Below are positions 12,422 to 23,300 of a DNA stretch of 64,000 bases, piece by piece. The position numbers and the translations under genes were made by a program. This DNA is from Bretschneidera sinensis (taxonomy: Eukaryota; Streptophyta; Magnoliopsida; Brassicales; Akaniaceae): contig CM043704.1 of the NCBI GenBank assembly GCA_023935145.1, positions 100,580,373 to 100,644,372 on the forward strand. Direction: 5' to 3'. A model generated the notes under the pieces. It had not been told where the DNA came from, made no database searches, and saw nothing but the letters and a program-made list of their open reading frames with translations. Each line of letters starts with the position of its first letter. Positions within the stretch are counted from its first letter, which is position 1.

Positions 12422-13380
12422 TAACACCCAGAGTTTTTTTTTATCAAAAAAAAAAAAAAGTAACACCCAAAGTTTTTTGATGCATGCAAAAGGACTGCAG
12501 CTGATTTGGTACCCGATTTTGTTCCGGCAAGGATGGTAGTAGCTTCTGTGAAAAGTTTTCTGTCTTTTTCTCTCTTCCATCATATAACAACATACATGTA
12601 AATGAAACGGAAGATCAATAGCTGGTCAAAGCCAGAAAGGTGGCAGGCCACTCATCTCACTTCTCAAGTTTTTGACGTCAAGAAAACATGGGATGTGCTT
12701 CCCTAAGGGAACAACTCCTATAGATGGTGTGACTAGTGAAGAAGCAAACATTAGCTTTTCCAGATTTGAAGAATCATCTCGTGTATTTGATTCAAGTGCA
12801 AAAATATGCAGGTTCTTCTGCAATTGGGGTGCAAAGCAAAAGATGTAATGCAAGAATGGAATAATTACTGTTATATACTAATACTCATGGATAAATTACA
12901 GTACATCTTTTATATGAGTTCAGCATGTTGAGTTTATAGATCTCGAGTTGTATGAATGGCAGAATGGGCTAATTTCAATCATCAAGGTCCAATGTAAAAA
13001 GGAGATAGATTCATCGCAAAGAAAGATCATTTTATTTGTCCAAAATCCGACGACTACCATGATCTAGTTAGGTCATCTTCTACCTGATTCCCTCGCATGA
13101 ATATATAGTCAATTGATATTAAGACAGAGAAGTGGTGGTTTGGGGTTTATTGATTTTTGGGTACATATCTCAAATCAATGCTTTTAACGAGAATAGTTAA
13201 TCGGAAACATGAGAAAGATTAAAATTAAAAATTTTAATTTAAAATTTGAGAATGCTGAAATAATCATGTAATTAAAAATATTAATAACTATTATTTTAGT
13301 TAACTTTTTTATTGGAATAATATTAAGTTTTATTGTTCTTATCTCTTTAAGATTTAGTTTTCATATTTATGTTAGGATTT

Positions 13381-13384
<4 letters not shown>
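12422..13384. other. 3' flank of the DUF7036 gene and intergenic sequence
   Basis: Contains the presumed 3' UTR, with an A-run at 12448-12460 directly after a T-run, then AT-rich sequence without recognisable genes. A 75-codon open frame on the minus strand at 12626-12853 has no family signature that I can identify. Confidence 0.5.

Positions 13385-13458
<74 letters not shown>
13385..13458. repeat. Compound (TA)n(GA)n microsatellite
   Basis: About 45 bp of TA repeats running directly into about 28 bp of GA repeats. Confidence 0.95.
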
Positions 13459-13462
<4 letters not shown>

Positions 13463-13781
13463 CTCATATGTAATTCGACAGTTTATGAATGAATTCAGAT
13501 TAAAAATATTACTTTTTATATTATGTGATTAAGTGTTGAGTTTGTCTATGTGATTTGAACTACTGTTTCATGTGATTTGGTTCAGTGTTCTCATGTAATT
13601 TGGATCGCATTTATTTTTAAATTTTCAGTTCTTTATGTACTGCATCAATAGTAAGCTTATGATAAAACTAAGACAAATTAACATTGTAGACGTGTTCTAA
13701 ATGTTGAATGTTAGGTTATACTTACTAATGCTTTTAATCGATTTGTTTTAAAAAAAAATTCAATTGATAATACAATATAAC

Positions 13782-13980
13782 TGTAAGGGCCCGGTCCAGA
13801 ACAGTTACAATATTGTCCACTTTGGGCCGAGGCTCGCACGGCTTTGTTCCTGGCGAAACCCATTGGCTCCCCAAAACTCGTTGTAACCATTAAGGACTGG
13901 AACACCTTATATCTAGCACTTCCTCTTTCCCTCTAGCCGATGTGGGATAAACTCGCAGCACATATGCCCGCCAAGTCACA
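13782..13980 (-). repeat. TRIM LTR copy 1 (minus orientation)
   Basis: A 199-bp LTR. On the minus strand it starts TGTGACTTGG, contains TTTATCCCACATCGGCTAGA, and ends GGGCCCTTACA. It is nearly identical to copy 2. Its outer end abuts the ATAAC duplication. Confidence 0.85.
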
Positions 13981-14095
13981 ACCGACCTTGGGGCCCCCAA
14001 CGTCTCAACATGGTACCTCCCCCTCTGGGGCACAACGTCCTCGCTGTGCGGCCATAGCCCGCCAACGGTGTCGAGGGTCCTGCTCTGATACCATC
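13981..14095 (-). mobile_element. TRIM internal segment with PBS and PPT
   Basis: 115 bp between LTR copies 1 and 2. On the minus strand it opens with GA and the primer-binding site TGGTATCAGAGC (initiator tRNA-Met type) at 14081-14093. It continues with AGGACCCTCGACACC and ends with the purine-rich GGGGGCCCCAAGG next to the LTR. No protein is encoded, as expected for a TRIM, which depends on proteins from another element. Confidence 0.8.
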
Positions 14096-14294
14096 TGTAA
14101 GGGCCCGGTCCAGAACAATTACAATATTGTCCGCTTTGGGCCGAGGCCTGCACGGCTTTGTTCCTGGCGAAGCCCACTGGCTCCCCAAAACGCGTTGTAA
14201 CCATTAAGGACTGGAACACCTTATATCTAGCACTTCCTCTTTCCCTCTAGCCGATGTGGGATAAACTCGCAGCACACATGCCCGCCAAGTCACA
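14096..14294 (-). repeat. TRIM LTR copy 2 (minus orientation)
   Basis: 199 bp, differing from copy 1 at only about eight positions. It is followed at 14295-14309 by CTCACCTTGGGGCC, the start of another internal segment cut short where the central region begins. Confidence 0.85.
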
Positions 14295-14689
14295 ACTCAC
14301 CTTGGGGCCATATTTTGTTTTATAAAGAATTACGAGAAGATATCAGAATAGCAGAAGGTGTTGACTATCTATAACAGGGGAAATTTTTTTAGAAGATCGG
14401 GAAAGACGAGAAGGTGACCCACAGATAGCTTTAAGTGCTACGGGATGAGTTGGATTTACTTTAAGTAGTCTAAATGAAAATCAATTATTTGGTAATAATA
14501 TTAATTTTAACTATTTAAGTATGCTTGGGTGATAGATGAAAAATTGATTTATGGGTATGATAGGAAATTTGGTAAGGTAGAAATATTTCTCGGTGAGAAA
14601 TGATATTTTTTGAAAATTATAAGTTTATTTGAGAATAAAAGTAATAAATAAATTATTGATGAGATATATTGATGTTTTAACACGAATTA

Positions 14690-14870
14690 TGACGAAATAA
14701 ATTTTAATGGATCTTGCCAAATTTTGATGGATGAATTGAGATAAATTTTAGTGGATCTTGCCAAATTTTGATGGATGAATTGAGATGAATTTTAGTGGAT
14801 CTTGACAAATTATGATGGACAATTTGAGACGAAATTTAGTGGATCTGGACCGACTTTAATTGATTATTTG
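14690..14870. repeat. Minisatellite of about 50-bp units in the central region
   Basis: Three to four imperfect copies containing TTTTAGTGGATCTTGCCAAA followed by TTTTGATGGATGAATTGAGA, with decay towards the right end. Confidence 0.75.
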
Positions 14871-15099
14871 ATGTGATTTGGGAAGAGAAGAATTTAGTGG
14901 AATTTTTATATAATTTGATAAAAAAAAATTAGGATGATTGAATGTAAGAAATTTTAAAGAAACTTTGTTATATAAAATTTGTGAAAAAATCAGGATAGCC
15001 AAATTAAGTGGTTTGAATCTTTATATTGTTTTTATATTACTGGTTATATTACTGTTCCATATCATTGTTCATGCGCATATGCATTTAATAATATAACTG

Positions 15100-15345
15100 A
15101 AAGAACCGGAAAGGCAGCCGGTCTAATGAAATAACCGTGACAACCGGTACATGTTGGGATGAAAAGTGAAAACCGTGACAGCCGGTATATGCTGGGATGA
15201 AAAGTGAAAACCGTGACAGCCTGTATATGCTGGAATGAAAAGTGAAAACCGTGACAGCTGGTATATGCTGGAATTAACCGGGAAGGCAGCCGATCTGATG
15301 AGAATAAAAGAACCGGGAGGGCAGTCGGTCTAAGATAATAACAAC
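15100..15345. repeat. Tandem array of about 40-bp units (AACCGTGACAGCCGG)
   Basis: Five or six units built on AACCGTGACAGCCGGTATAT and GCTGGGATGAAAAGTGA. The outer units vary to AACCGGGAAGGCAGCCG. Such arrays are common in the U3 part of large plant Gypsy LTRs. Confidence 0.85.
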
Positions 15346-15454
15346 CTGTCGACAGGTGGGAAGACGTTCCCATCATAATCATTCATGCATTTGCATCTGT
15401 TTTAATTATTTTTGTATGATTGAAATGCTGATGTGTGATTTATTATCGTGAAAA

Positions 15455-15845
15455 TAATTATAGATGATTGAGTCCCGCAGAAAGAGACAGTTATGATGAA
15501 AATATTATTGAAAAGTTGAGATAAGGTATATTGTCGTGTATGATGACTGAGTCTCATAAAAAGAGACAGCTATGATAATGAGATAATTGAAATGCTGAGA
15601 TGTGGCACATTATTGTGAATTTAATTTAAGACGGTTGAGTCTCATAAAAAGAGACAATTATGATAATGAGATTATTGACATACTGAGATGTGGCATATTA
15701 TTGTGAATTTAATTATAGAGGGTTGAGTCTCATAAAAAGAGACAACTATAATAATGAGATTATTGAAATACTGAGATGTGAGACATTATGGTGAATTTAA
15801 TTATAAATGGTTGAGTCTCATAGAAAGAGACAGTTATGGTGTTAA
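15455..15845. repeat. Tandem array of about 80-90-bp units (GAGTCTCATAAAAAGAGACA)
   Basis: About five units. Each holds the short inverted repeat GTCTC...GAGAC in GAGTCTCATAAAAAGAGACA, followed by ATGATAATGAGATTATTGA and TGAGATGTGGCACATTATTG. Each unit can therefore form a small hairpin. Confidence 0.85.
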
Positions 15846-16397
15846 GACTTATTTTAAATGGAAGATTTTATGATGTGAACCTCATTACGAGGTAATTATG
15901 AGATAATTGATTATCTTAAGGTGGACCAATGATTGAGAATAAGAGATTGATAGAGAATAAATCTTATGATATGGGAAATGGTAGTAGAAAGTTGTCATTA
16001 GGTTATGTGAAAAATAAAAGATTAAATATTAAAGAATTGTTTATGGAATTTGGAATTTGGAATTTGGAATACTTTTAGTAAATTCAATTCACTGAGCTTG
16101 TGAAGCTCACTCCTCATTGTACAATGATTTTCAGGTAGCAGACTTGGCAAATAGTTTGATGAGTTGAAGTTAAGAAGAAATCATTTTTCTGTAAGCCGTG
16201 TACGTGTCATCATCCTCAGACTAATGAGAAAATAAAATGAAAAATTTATTTGTAAATCCTCATGCATTTTACGGATTGATGTAAAGTTCTATTGGTAATA
16301 TTTATTTTTATTGTTGCATATATGTGTCGTGCTGGGATTCTCAAAATGTGTTGACATTATTTCGGGGTGGCCAACCTGGGATGAGTCGTTACAATTT

Positions 16398-16512
16398 TGG
16401 TATCAGAGCCGGACCCTCGACACCGTTGGCGGGCTATGGCCGCACAACGGGGACGCTGTGCCCTTGGAGGGGGGAGGTACCCTGTTGAGACGCTGGGGGC
16501 CCCAAGGTGGGT
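16398..16512 (+). mobile_element. Right-arm TRIM internal segment with PBS and PPT
   Basis: Plus-oriented counterpart of the left internal segment: PBS TGGTATCAGAGCC at 16398-16410, then GGACCCTCGACACCGTTGGC, ending with GGGGGCCCCAAGGTGGGT before the LTR. The sequence upstream of the PBS is not the TRIM LTR but the unrelated central LTR-like region. Confidence 0.8.
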
Positions 16513-16711
16513 TGTGACTTGGCAGGCAGGTGTGTTGCGAGTTTATCCCACATCGACTAGAGGGAAAGAGGAAGTGCTAGATATAAAGTGTTCCAATCCT
16601 TAATGGTTACAACGCGTTTTGAGGAGCCAATGGGCTTCGCCAGGAACAAAGCCGTGCGGGCCTCGGCCCAAAGCAGACAATATTGTAACTGTTCTGGACC
16701 GGACCCTTACA
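16513..16711 (+). repeat. TRIM LTR copy 3 (plus orientation)
   Basis: 199 bp, from TGTGACTTGG to GGACCCTTACA, in opposite orientation to copies 1 and 2 and somewhat more diverged from them. It ends exactly at the ATAAC repeat 16712-16716. Confidence 0.85.
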
Positions 16712-16763
16712 ATAACCTTGCATGTTATAATAGAATAATTGAATAAATTTAAATAACTAAAAA

Positions 16764-16795
16764 TATGTGCTTTGCACGGATATGATGACTAGTAT
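16764..16795 (+). mobile_element. Possible Helitron 3' terminus
   Basis: A small hairpin GTGCTTTGCAC followed after about ten bases by CTAG next to a T, which is the usual layout of plant Helitron 3' ends. No matching 5' TC end or coding sequence was identified, so this is only a candidate. If real, the composite element at 13782-16711 sits inside it. Confidence 0.3.
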
Positions 16796-18002
16796 AATAT
16801 TATATAACTTTTATGGAAGCGAATTTAAGGGTCAAGAGATACATGTAAATTATTTCTTATCAGCATTTTTACCAAACAAGATAAAAATATATAAAGCAAA
16901 ACTTTCTTTATTGATGGTATTATTGTTGGTTTTCTAATATTAAGAAATTGACTTGGTTAAAATAAACATTAGTTTTTCCTTAATAAAATAGTTATTTAAA
17001 TATGTCAAAATGGAACCCAGGGAATTACATCGGTTTACTCATTCATTTTATTTAGGAGGAAAATTTTGATTACAATAGCTAACATATCACCAAGTAATAA
17101 TTTTTTTTTGAGTTGGGGTAAAAGGTTTTGAACACTGTTTAATGACAGAGATTTTAATGTTTTTTACCATTGTACCAAAGCAAAAGGACAATAAATTATA
17201 AATTGAGTATCTTGAATAGTCAAATTTATTATATATATATATATATTAAATATTCAAACAATAGTTTGGAACTATGTTAATTATCGACTAAATCTTCTGC
17301 ATTTAAGAATTGTCTCGTGATTGATCCTATACATAATATCACTTGTTTTTAGTGGAGGATTCGAGGATAGTTGAACTTGAGTTTCGGGTTACTCGAGCTT
17401 AGGTTGTGAGTAAAAAATTTATTCGAGTTAAGTCTGAGTTAAAAAAATTGAATTCGTGTAGTGAAATTCAAACTTAAGCTCGACTCGCGAGTCAATTTTT
17501 TCGAAATAAAATAATAATTATATATGTTTTTTGAAATAAAATAAATAATTTTTTAGTTATATTTTTAAAATAAATAAATATATATGTTTTTTTGTAATAT
17601 ATTAAATATATAAAAATAAACATAGTATATATAATATTTATTTAATTTATTAATTAAACCGAGTTGGTTTGCGAGCCTAACGAGTCGGGTTTGATATTGC
17701 TCGAGTTCGGCTCGATAAGTTAACTAAACCAAAATCTCAATTCGAGCTCGAACTTAAATTTGATTTAATCGAGTTTTAAACTGAATTTCTCTAATGAATC
17801 GAGTTGCTCGATTAAGTTATACTCTTATTTATTTTCGTTTTATAATTATTTTTGGAAGACGGGTTGTCATGTTTCATTCAATATTCATGTATGGTAACTT
17901 CACTTGTTAAAAATTCCTAGCTTCAATTTGTTCTTTCGGTATCAACTTGTCTCGTCATTTGTACGAAGCATATTTATCATTCAGGTTTTTCAAACCCATG
18001 TT
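16796..18002. other. Intergenic, AT-rich; repeat rich in TCGAG words
   Basis: No genes. About 17350-17830 contains many scattered TCGAG/CTCGAG/GAGCTCG words with inverted symmetry (for example TTCGGCTCGATAAG and CTCAATTCGAGCTCGAA). This looks like a decayed MITE-like repeat. A short AT run lies at 17231-17247. Confidence 0.45.
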
Positions 18003-19305
18003 TTTAAATCTCTCTTAATATTTTTCGAGAGATACTCAAAAACTTCTGTATAGAGCATAAGTGTGAGGATGAGGCCTTCACATTGGTAAAGAATGAACTC
18101 GGATTCCTGTATGATGTGCTTTACACCAAATTGTCCTTGCTTCGTACTCAAGTGGGTGCAATTCTCCGCTCCATTTGTTTTTTGTTCTTGGCTTCTGCAT
18201 TAATCGCCTTCTCATTCATCTTTAAGAAGCACCCCTTCTTAAAACCAGACATTGCCATGAGCTTCTTGCTACTGGTAGGTGCTGTTTTCCTGGATATTTA
18301 TGCAGTCATTTCGAATTCTCTCTCACAGTGGACGATACTCGGGTTAAGCAAGTACTCAAAATCATTGTTTAGGTTCGTCCCTTGTTCTATGGTGTCGAGT
18401 TTGGTTTCAACAAACGCCATAGAAGCAGGAAGCTTATCAATGGGATAAAACAATCTAATAGATTTTACTGCAAAGTCATGAAGAACAAATTTACTAAATT
18501 TTTAAGAATTTTTTACACCAATAACTTTTTACAGAAGTACTGACTACTTGGGAGGATGTGAATCCTGAACTGAAGCGATTCATCTACTCTCATCTCCTAG
18601 AGACATATAAGCGATATGTAGGTAAGGGTTTCGCTTTCAACTTTCTCTTGAAAATGCTGGATGAAAGAGGTGATCATGCACTTCAAGTTCACGTGAACGA
18701 AATCTCCGAAGACTTAAATTGGAGGACACACTTGGTACTATTTGACCTCAGTATCCTTAGTTGGCACATTGCTATTGATCTCTGTTATTATGATGATCTT
18801 AACCGACATGGAGACATTGATATTCTGAGTCCAAATTGTTAAATTAGCTAATCTTTGTCTAATTATATGTCATACCTTCTGATGCGTCCATTTATGCTTC
18901 CTAAAGGGTTAAGTGATGTAAGAATTCGAGATACCTATAAAGAAGTCCTAAATTTTTTTGAAGTAAAAACAGCTGGATAGTAATGAAGCTAGAGGGGTGT
19001 TGGTCCAATCGAATATGGCTGAGACAACGTCGACAGAATTCTCTGTTAGGAACAAGTGGGTGCTATTTGAAGCGTGTAAGCTTTACAAGCAATTGCAAGG
19101 ACTATGTAAAGGATGACTTATACCGATGGGATCTCGAAGAGCAATGGAAAATGATAAGCCAAGTGTGGGTTGAGATGCTTACTTATGCTGCTAGTCATTG
19201 TTCCTGGAAGGACCATGCTCATCAGCTTAGGCATGGAAGGGAGTTGCTCACTCATGTATCGCTTCTCATGTTGCATCTTGGTTTAAGTTCACAAGGATGA
19301 CTTAT
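18003..19305 (+). pseudogene. DUF4220/DUF594 membrane protein pseudogene
   Basis: A 5'-truncated, broken copy of a plant DUF4220-DUF594 protein (multi-pass membrane protein of unknown role). From 18083 the frame gives E-L-G-F-L-Y-D-V-L-Y-T-K, then hydrophobic segments ending F-L-D-I-Y-A-V-I-S-N. A frame change leads to 18558-18842 (V-N-P-E-L-K-R-F-I and S-I-L-S-W-H-I-A-I-D-L-C-Y), then M-R-P-F-M-L-P-K-G-L near 18880. The DUF594 end is at 19105-19298 (Q-V-W-V-E-M-L-T-Y-A-A and H-A-H-Q-L-R-H-G-R-E-L-L-T). The N-terminal half of the DUF4220 domain is missing, and stops and frame shifts separate the blocks. The family normally has no introns, so these are real lesions. Confidence 0.75.
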
Positions 19306-20326
19306 AGATCCATCTATGCACCTTTCAAGGTTCATGGAAAACCAGCAAGGGTATAGGGAATTCTTTCCCATATCCTTTCCTTTTACAGACAGGAAGACTG
19401 AAACTGTGCCCAAACCAACACAACATGGTTAGTATGGCCGCATAGCAAATACCTGAATCACTAGATACAATAAAAATCTGTTTAAAATACATACATAACC
19501 ATGTAATTTGTTCAATCTGTACATAACAAATCATATGATTTGCAACATAGTATAATGTGGGTTTTCGTTAACTCCACAATTTATTTGTACTCATTTGAGC
19601 GTGAGATTAACCAATTATGATGTCCAATAAATTTTATAAACCATTGAAAATCATCGAACAATTTTTTTTCAATCGTGTGCAATTTATTAAGATTTTTCAA
19701 TTTTTAATAATAAAAAATATAATAAAAATTCTTAAATTTTTTTTCACGGTACATCACATTGTATAAAAAATATCATGATCAAATTTAATGTGCTCTCCAG
19801 ATTTTAAGACAATTTTATTTTTAAACAATGCTTAAAATAATTACATTGCTACTAATCAAAACCCTATGGTTTGTTATGTACCAAAAATTATTTATGTATT
19901 TTAACCTAAAAATTTATCCATCGAAACATAAACCTTAATGATACCTGTAAACTAAGTGTACAAAACAATAACACAAATTGCTATCATACTTTTTTTTTGC
20001 GTCCAATTGATATGAAGAAAAGTGAATGGAAAATTCTTTCCTATTTTTTAGTTGGAAATAGAAATGAGAGAATTGAAGTTTTCTTTTCATATATACATTT
20101 ACAATCCTCTCAGATTTCAAATTTGAGAGGATAGAAGAGTGAAGTAAAACAAACTAGTTCTTTTACTTCCATTTTTCTATTCTCTTTACCAAACACAGTG
20201 AAAAAAAAAATTTCTTCTTTCCTTCTCATTTTTCTAACCTCTCCTTCCTTCTCATATTTCTCTCATTAATCATAACCGAAGTTCAGCAGATAAGTTAGCC
20301 AAGAGTTCTGCCACAAGCCCAACAAT
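19306..20326. other. Intergenic; includes the rhomboid gene 3' UTR
   Basis: AT-rich, with no gene recognised. The last few hundred bases before 20327 should hold the 3' UTR of the minus-strand rhomboid gene. Confidence 0.5.
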
Positions 20327-23300
20327 TCATTTAAGCTGCCTAGGTGCTCTTCTGTTAATGAGGTAGAAAATGGGTGCTCTGTCAGCAAAGATTTTTCTAC
20401 AATCGCTGGACATGGACTCATACTTCCAGGCTGGTCCAAGAAGCCATGATGTTGCAGCTCCGCCAAGCAAGCCCCCAAGCTGAAATTATAGACGTTACAT
20501 TACACTGGGGAAATCAAAAGATTGAAAAAGAGAAAAAGACAGAAGAAAACGAAAGTGCTCTGGAAAAATCTGTGTTGTTATACTCTCGAATGAACACATG
20601 AAAAGAAACTCCATGCAGGTTTTTATTTTATTGCAAATCTTTGAATGCCAACGAACAACTAGATAACATGCTTTAATCAATGTTTGTTACCAATATTTAA
20701 GGCCTAGATCTACAAAATTTGTAATAGATGTAACTTTATGCAGAACATTTAGTATTCCACAGAGATGGGCAAAATTTTGGTGTACATTCTTTTCTTTTTA
20801 AAAAGAATAAGTAAAAGTATATTATATAAAGAAAAGGACCAAAGGAGTGCCACCCATTTACAAAAGTACTATCTACAAGATAGTACAGTATATCAATGAA
20901 ATTAATGAATTCATCTTGATTTATAAAAAAATTCTCATTAAACCAAAACCCAAAAAGTATTAAATCACTCTTCCTCAATGGAGGCAATGAACTTCTCCGC
21001 TCCATTAAAGGCTCTCCTTTTCCTTTCTTTCCAAACCATCCAAAAAATAGAGGAAAGAAAAGATAGGCCATTTTTCATTCCCTTACAAGCTCATAAGTCA
21101 TATCTCTCTTCAAGCCCACACCTCCTCTTGAATGGAGCTGGCAATAAACCAAATAGCCCCAATACAAAGAGCCATGTCCCATTCTATAACTTAATACTGA
21201 TAATGATCAAGTCAATGTAGAAACTCAATTTTGGAGGTGAAAAGCCAATGCAAATGTGTTCCCCCACACCCGCCACCACCTTTCTTCCCCTCTTTCCATC
21301 TAAGGTACATATTAAAGAAAGACTTCAAAAAGGATGGAAGAAACTTCACTAGGAGTCCATTTCTTTAGCAAAGGCGAAAGAATGGTTCGCTCACACACTA
21401 CTCCTTTAGAAGGTTTTATTTCTGATACACTCACCAACAAGTTGGGTACTTTTTCTTTTTAGAGTTTTATTGTCATTACTTGTCGTTTTGCTGTGGCAAT
21501 TACTTTGATTTGAATTCTATGTAGGAAAAGCCATTACATACACAAAAATAGACGAAAAGAATGCAAAGAAAAAGCTATGGCACTTACATGTCCCCAATTA
21601 TCGATGCCTTTGGACATTAGCCCAATAACCTGCATAACAGATGCTCGTTACCAATGAATTAGTAACATAAGTGGAAAGTACATGACTACTTAAAAAGTTT
21701 CTGAAACAGTTTCTTATCAACATGTGGTCATACCATAAAACTGCAAGAACTCAAATGAACCAAGAGGCAGGACAGGCACCTTAACTTATTTAGAAAGAAA
21801 ATTCTAACAGATCAAGAGACTTCATTTGATAGGCTTGAATATATACAATTCTTTGATTATACTCACTACATGACTCCTATTGTTTCTGGACAATGAATTA
21901 TAAATTTTTAGTTCATACCATATTTAGGAAAATAACTTGTGCTATATGCTGTAGATCTTCTTTGCCCCCTCTGACCATGCCTCTGTGCCTCATGACAAAT
22001 ACAGCAACAGATCCAACCTAAATCAATCACCAACAAATTATAGCATGCAAATCCAAAACCAGGGAGTATAATTTTGTCAGATTGTTTGCTTATCTTATAC
22101 CAAGTGATTTAGTTCACCAGAAAGAGGAGTCTTTTCCCTTTTTCTTTTGTGGCGAGGGGTAATAAAGGAAAGCAAAGTTGCCAATGAGACCACTCAATGG
22201 TTAAGGATGAGGCATTGGGTCCTAAAGGTCCCAGGTTCGAGTGGTGTGTGCGTGTGTTTTACCAATAAAAAATAAATAAAGGAAAGCAAAGTGACTTACC
22301 AATCCAAAAATTGCCCCCGATGCACCAACTGAAGGTGCTTTGCAGAACCAGTAACTCATTGCTGAACCTAATATTTTTGAAACAATTAAGTCAGAATACT
22401 AAGGAGGAAGCAATTTCATCATCTATTAAAGTGAGTTTATGAGCTGTTGTTACTTGTAATTGCAGAGGTCAAGTACACTGCAATATATCTCTTTGGGCCA
22501 CTGAAATTCTCCATGGTAGGACCAACAGAATTCAAAGAATAACAATTAACCTGGACAGGAAAAATTACCCTTAGATCAATGTACAGAAAATCAGCCATGA
22601 CATGAGATATTCCAAGCCATATGATCGAAACCAGACCATGAGGTGCCCAATATTTGAATGCAAAAAAGAAGACGTGACCAGCCTCCAAAATTGTCCTTTG
22701 TCAATTAGACTATTAATCTGCAAAGATCTACAAATCAATCCACTGGGTGAAGGGTCCAGAAAATAGAAACTTCAGTATTAAACAGACTGCAGAAACATCT
22801 TGTTAAGTAAACTAAGAATGACACCTTTGCTCCCCAAAACAGCAGCTTTCCGTCTGTTGCAACTTGTGCCATGTAAATTCTGCACACGTGATTTGACAAA
22901 TAGAAAGCTGTTTCACCAGTTTGCATGTAAAATTCTCCAAAAATTGGAAGTGGAAAGTGACTGAGACAACCAACAAAGGGGAAAACAGGAAAACTGAAAG
23001 TAAAAATGTCCGATAGATTGTTGCATCGATCTACACGTACCAAAAATCACATCAATAACAATGATCTCATTTTTGTCTGAAACGGAAAGACTTACAAGAC
23101 ATTAATGGCAAGAAGAACATTGGTCCATCGCCTTCCATTAAATGAATTTCTCTTGGATGTCTCCAAGTGTGATCTCCCATTATTTCCAGAGTCCTTCCTA
23201 GATTCTCCCCCATCGAAAAAACATAAGCAAGATGAATATGAGGATGCAAAAGTGTCATTTGTAAATTGAAGAAAATTGATTCCCTTGAACTGAAGGGCTC

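Larger units (their letters stand above)
13782..16711. mobile_element. Composite retroelement with inverted terminal TRIM LTRs, TSD ATAAC
   Basis: A 2930-bp insertion. Its two ends are inverted copies of one 199-bp TRIM-type LTR: the left end is TGTAAGGGCCCGGTCC and the right end is GGACCGGACCCTTACA. Perfect 5-bp repeats ATAAC flank it at 13777-13781 and 16712-16716. Left arm (minus orientation): LTR, 115-bp internal segment with PBS and polypurine tract, LTR, then about 15 bp of a second internal segment. Centre: about 2.1 kb resembling a plus-oriented Gypsy LTR, ending GAGTCGTTACA just before a PBS. Right arm (plus): PBS, internal segment, LTR. It has no coding capacity. Normal LTR elements carry direct LTRs, so this is an aberrant U5-to-U5 arrangement. 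The alternative is two nested insertions with a chance TSD match. Confidence 0.7.

Noticed and set aside
12626..12853. Small minus-strand gene after the DUF7036 gene
   Set aside because: 75 codons with no motif, no clear promoter and no homologue that I can name. Left as intergenic.
13890..14219. Open frames of 70-109 codons across the TRIM LTR pair
   Set aside because: They follow the GC-rich LTR and internal segments on both strands, repeat between LTR copies, and have no protein-like motifs.
15455..15845. CRISPR-like array with regular GTCTC/GAGAC repeats
   Set aside because: The units are tandem repeats with homologous, not unique, intervening sequence. The DNA is plant nuclear, and there are no cas genes.
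22090..22290. Intact tRNA gene in rhomboid intron 6
   Set aside because: A- and B-box-like words exist, but there is no cloverleaf with acceptor stem and anticodon arm. A SINE fragment fits better.
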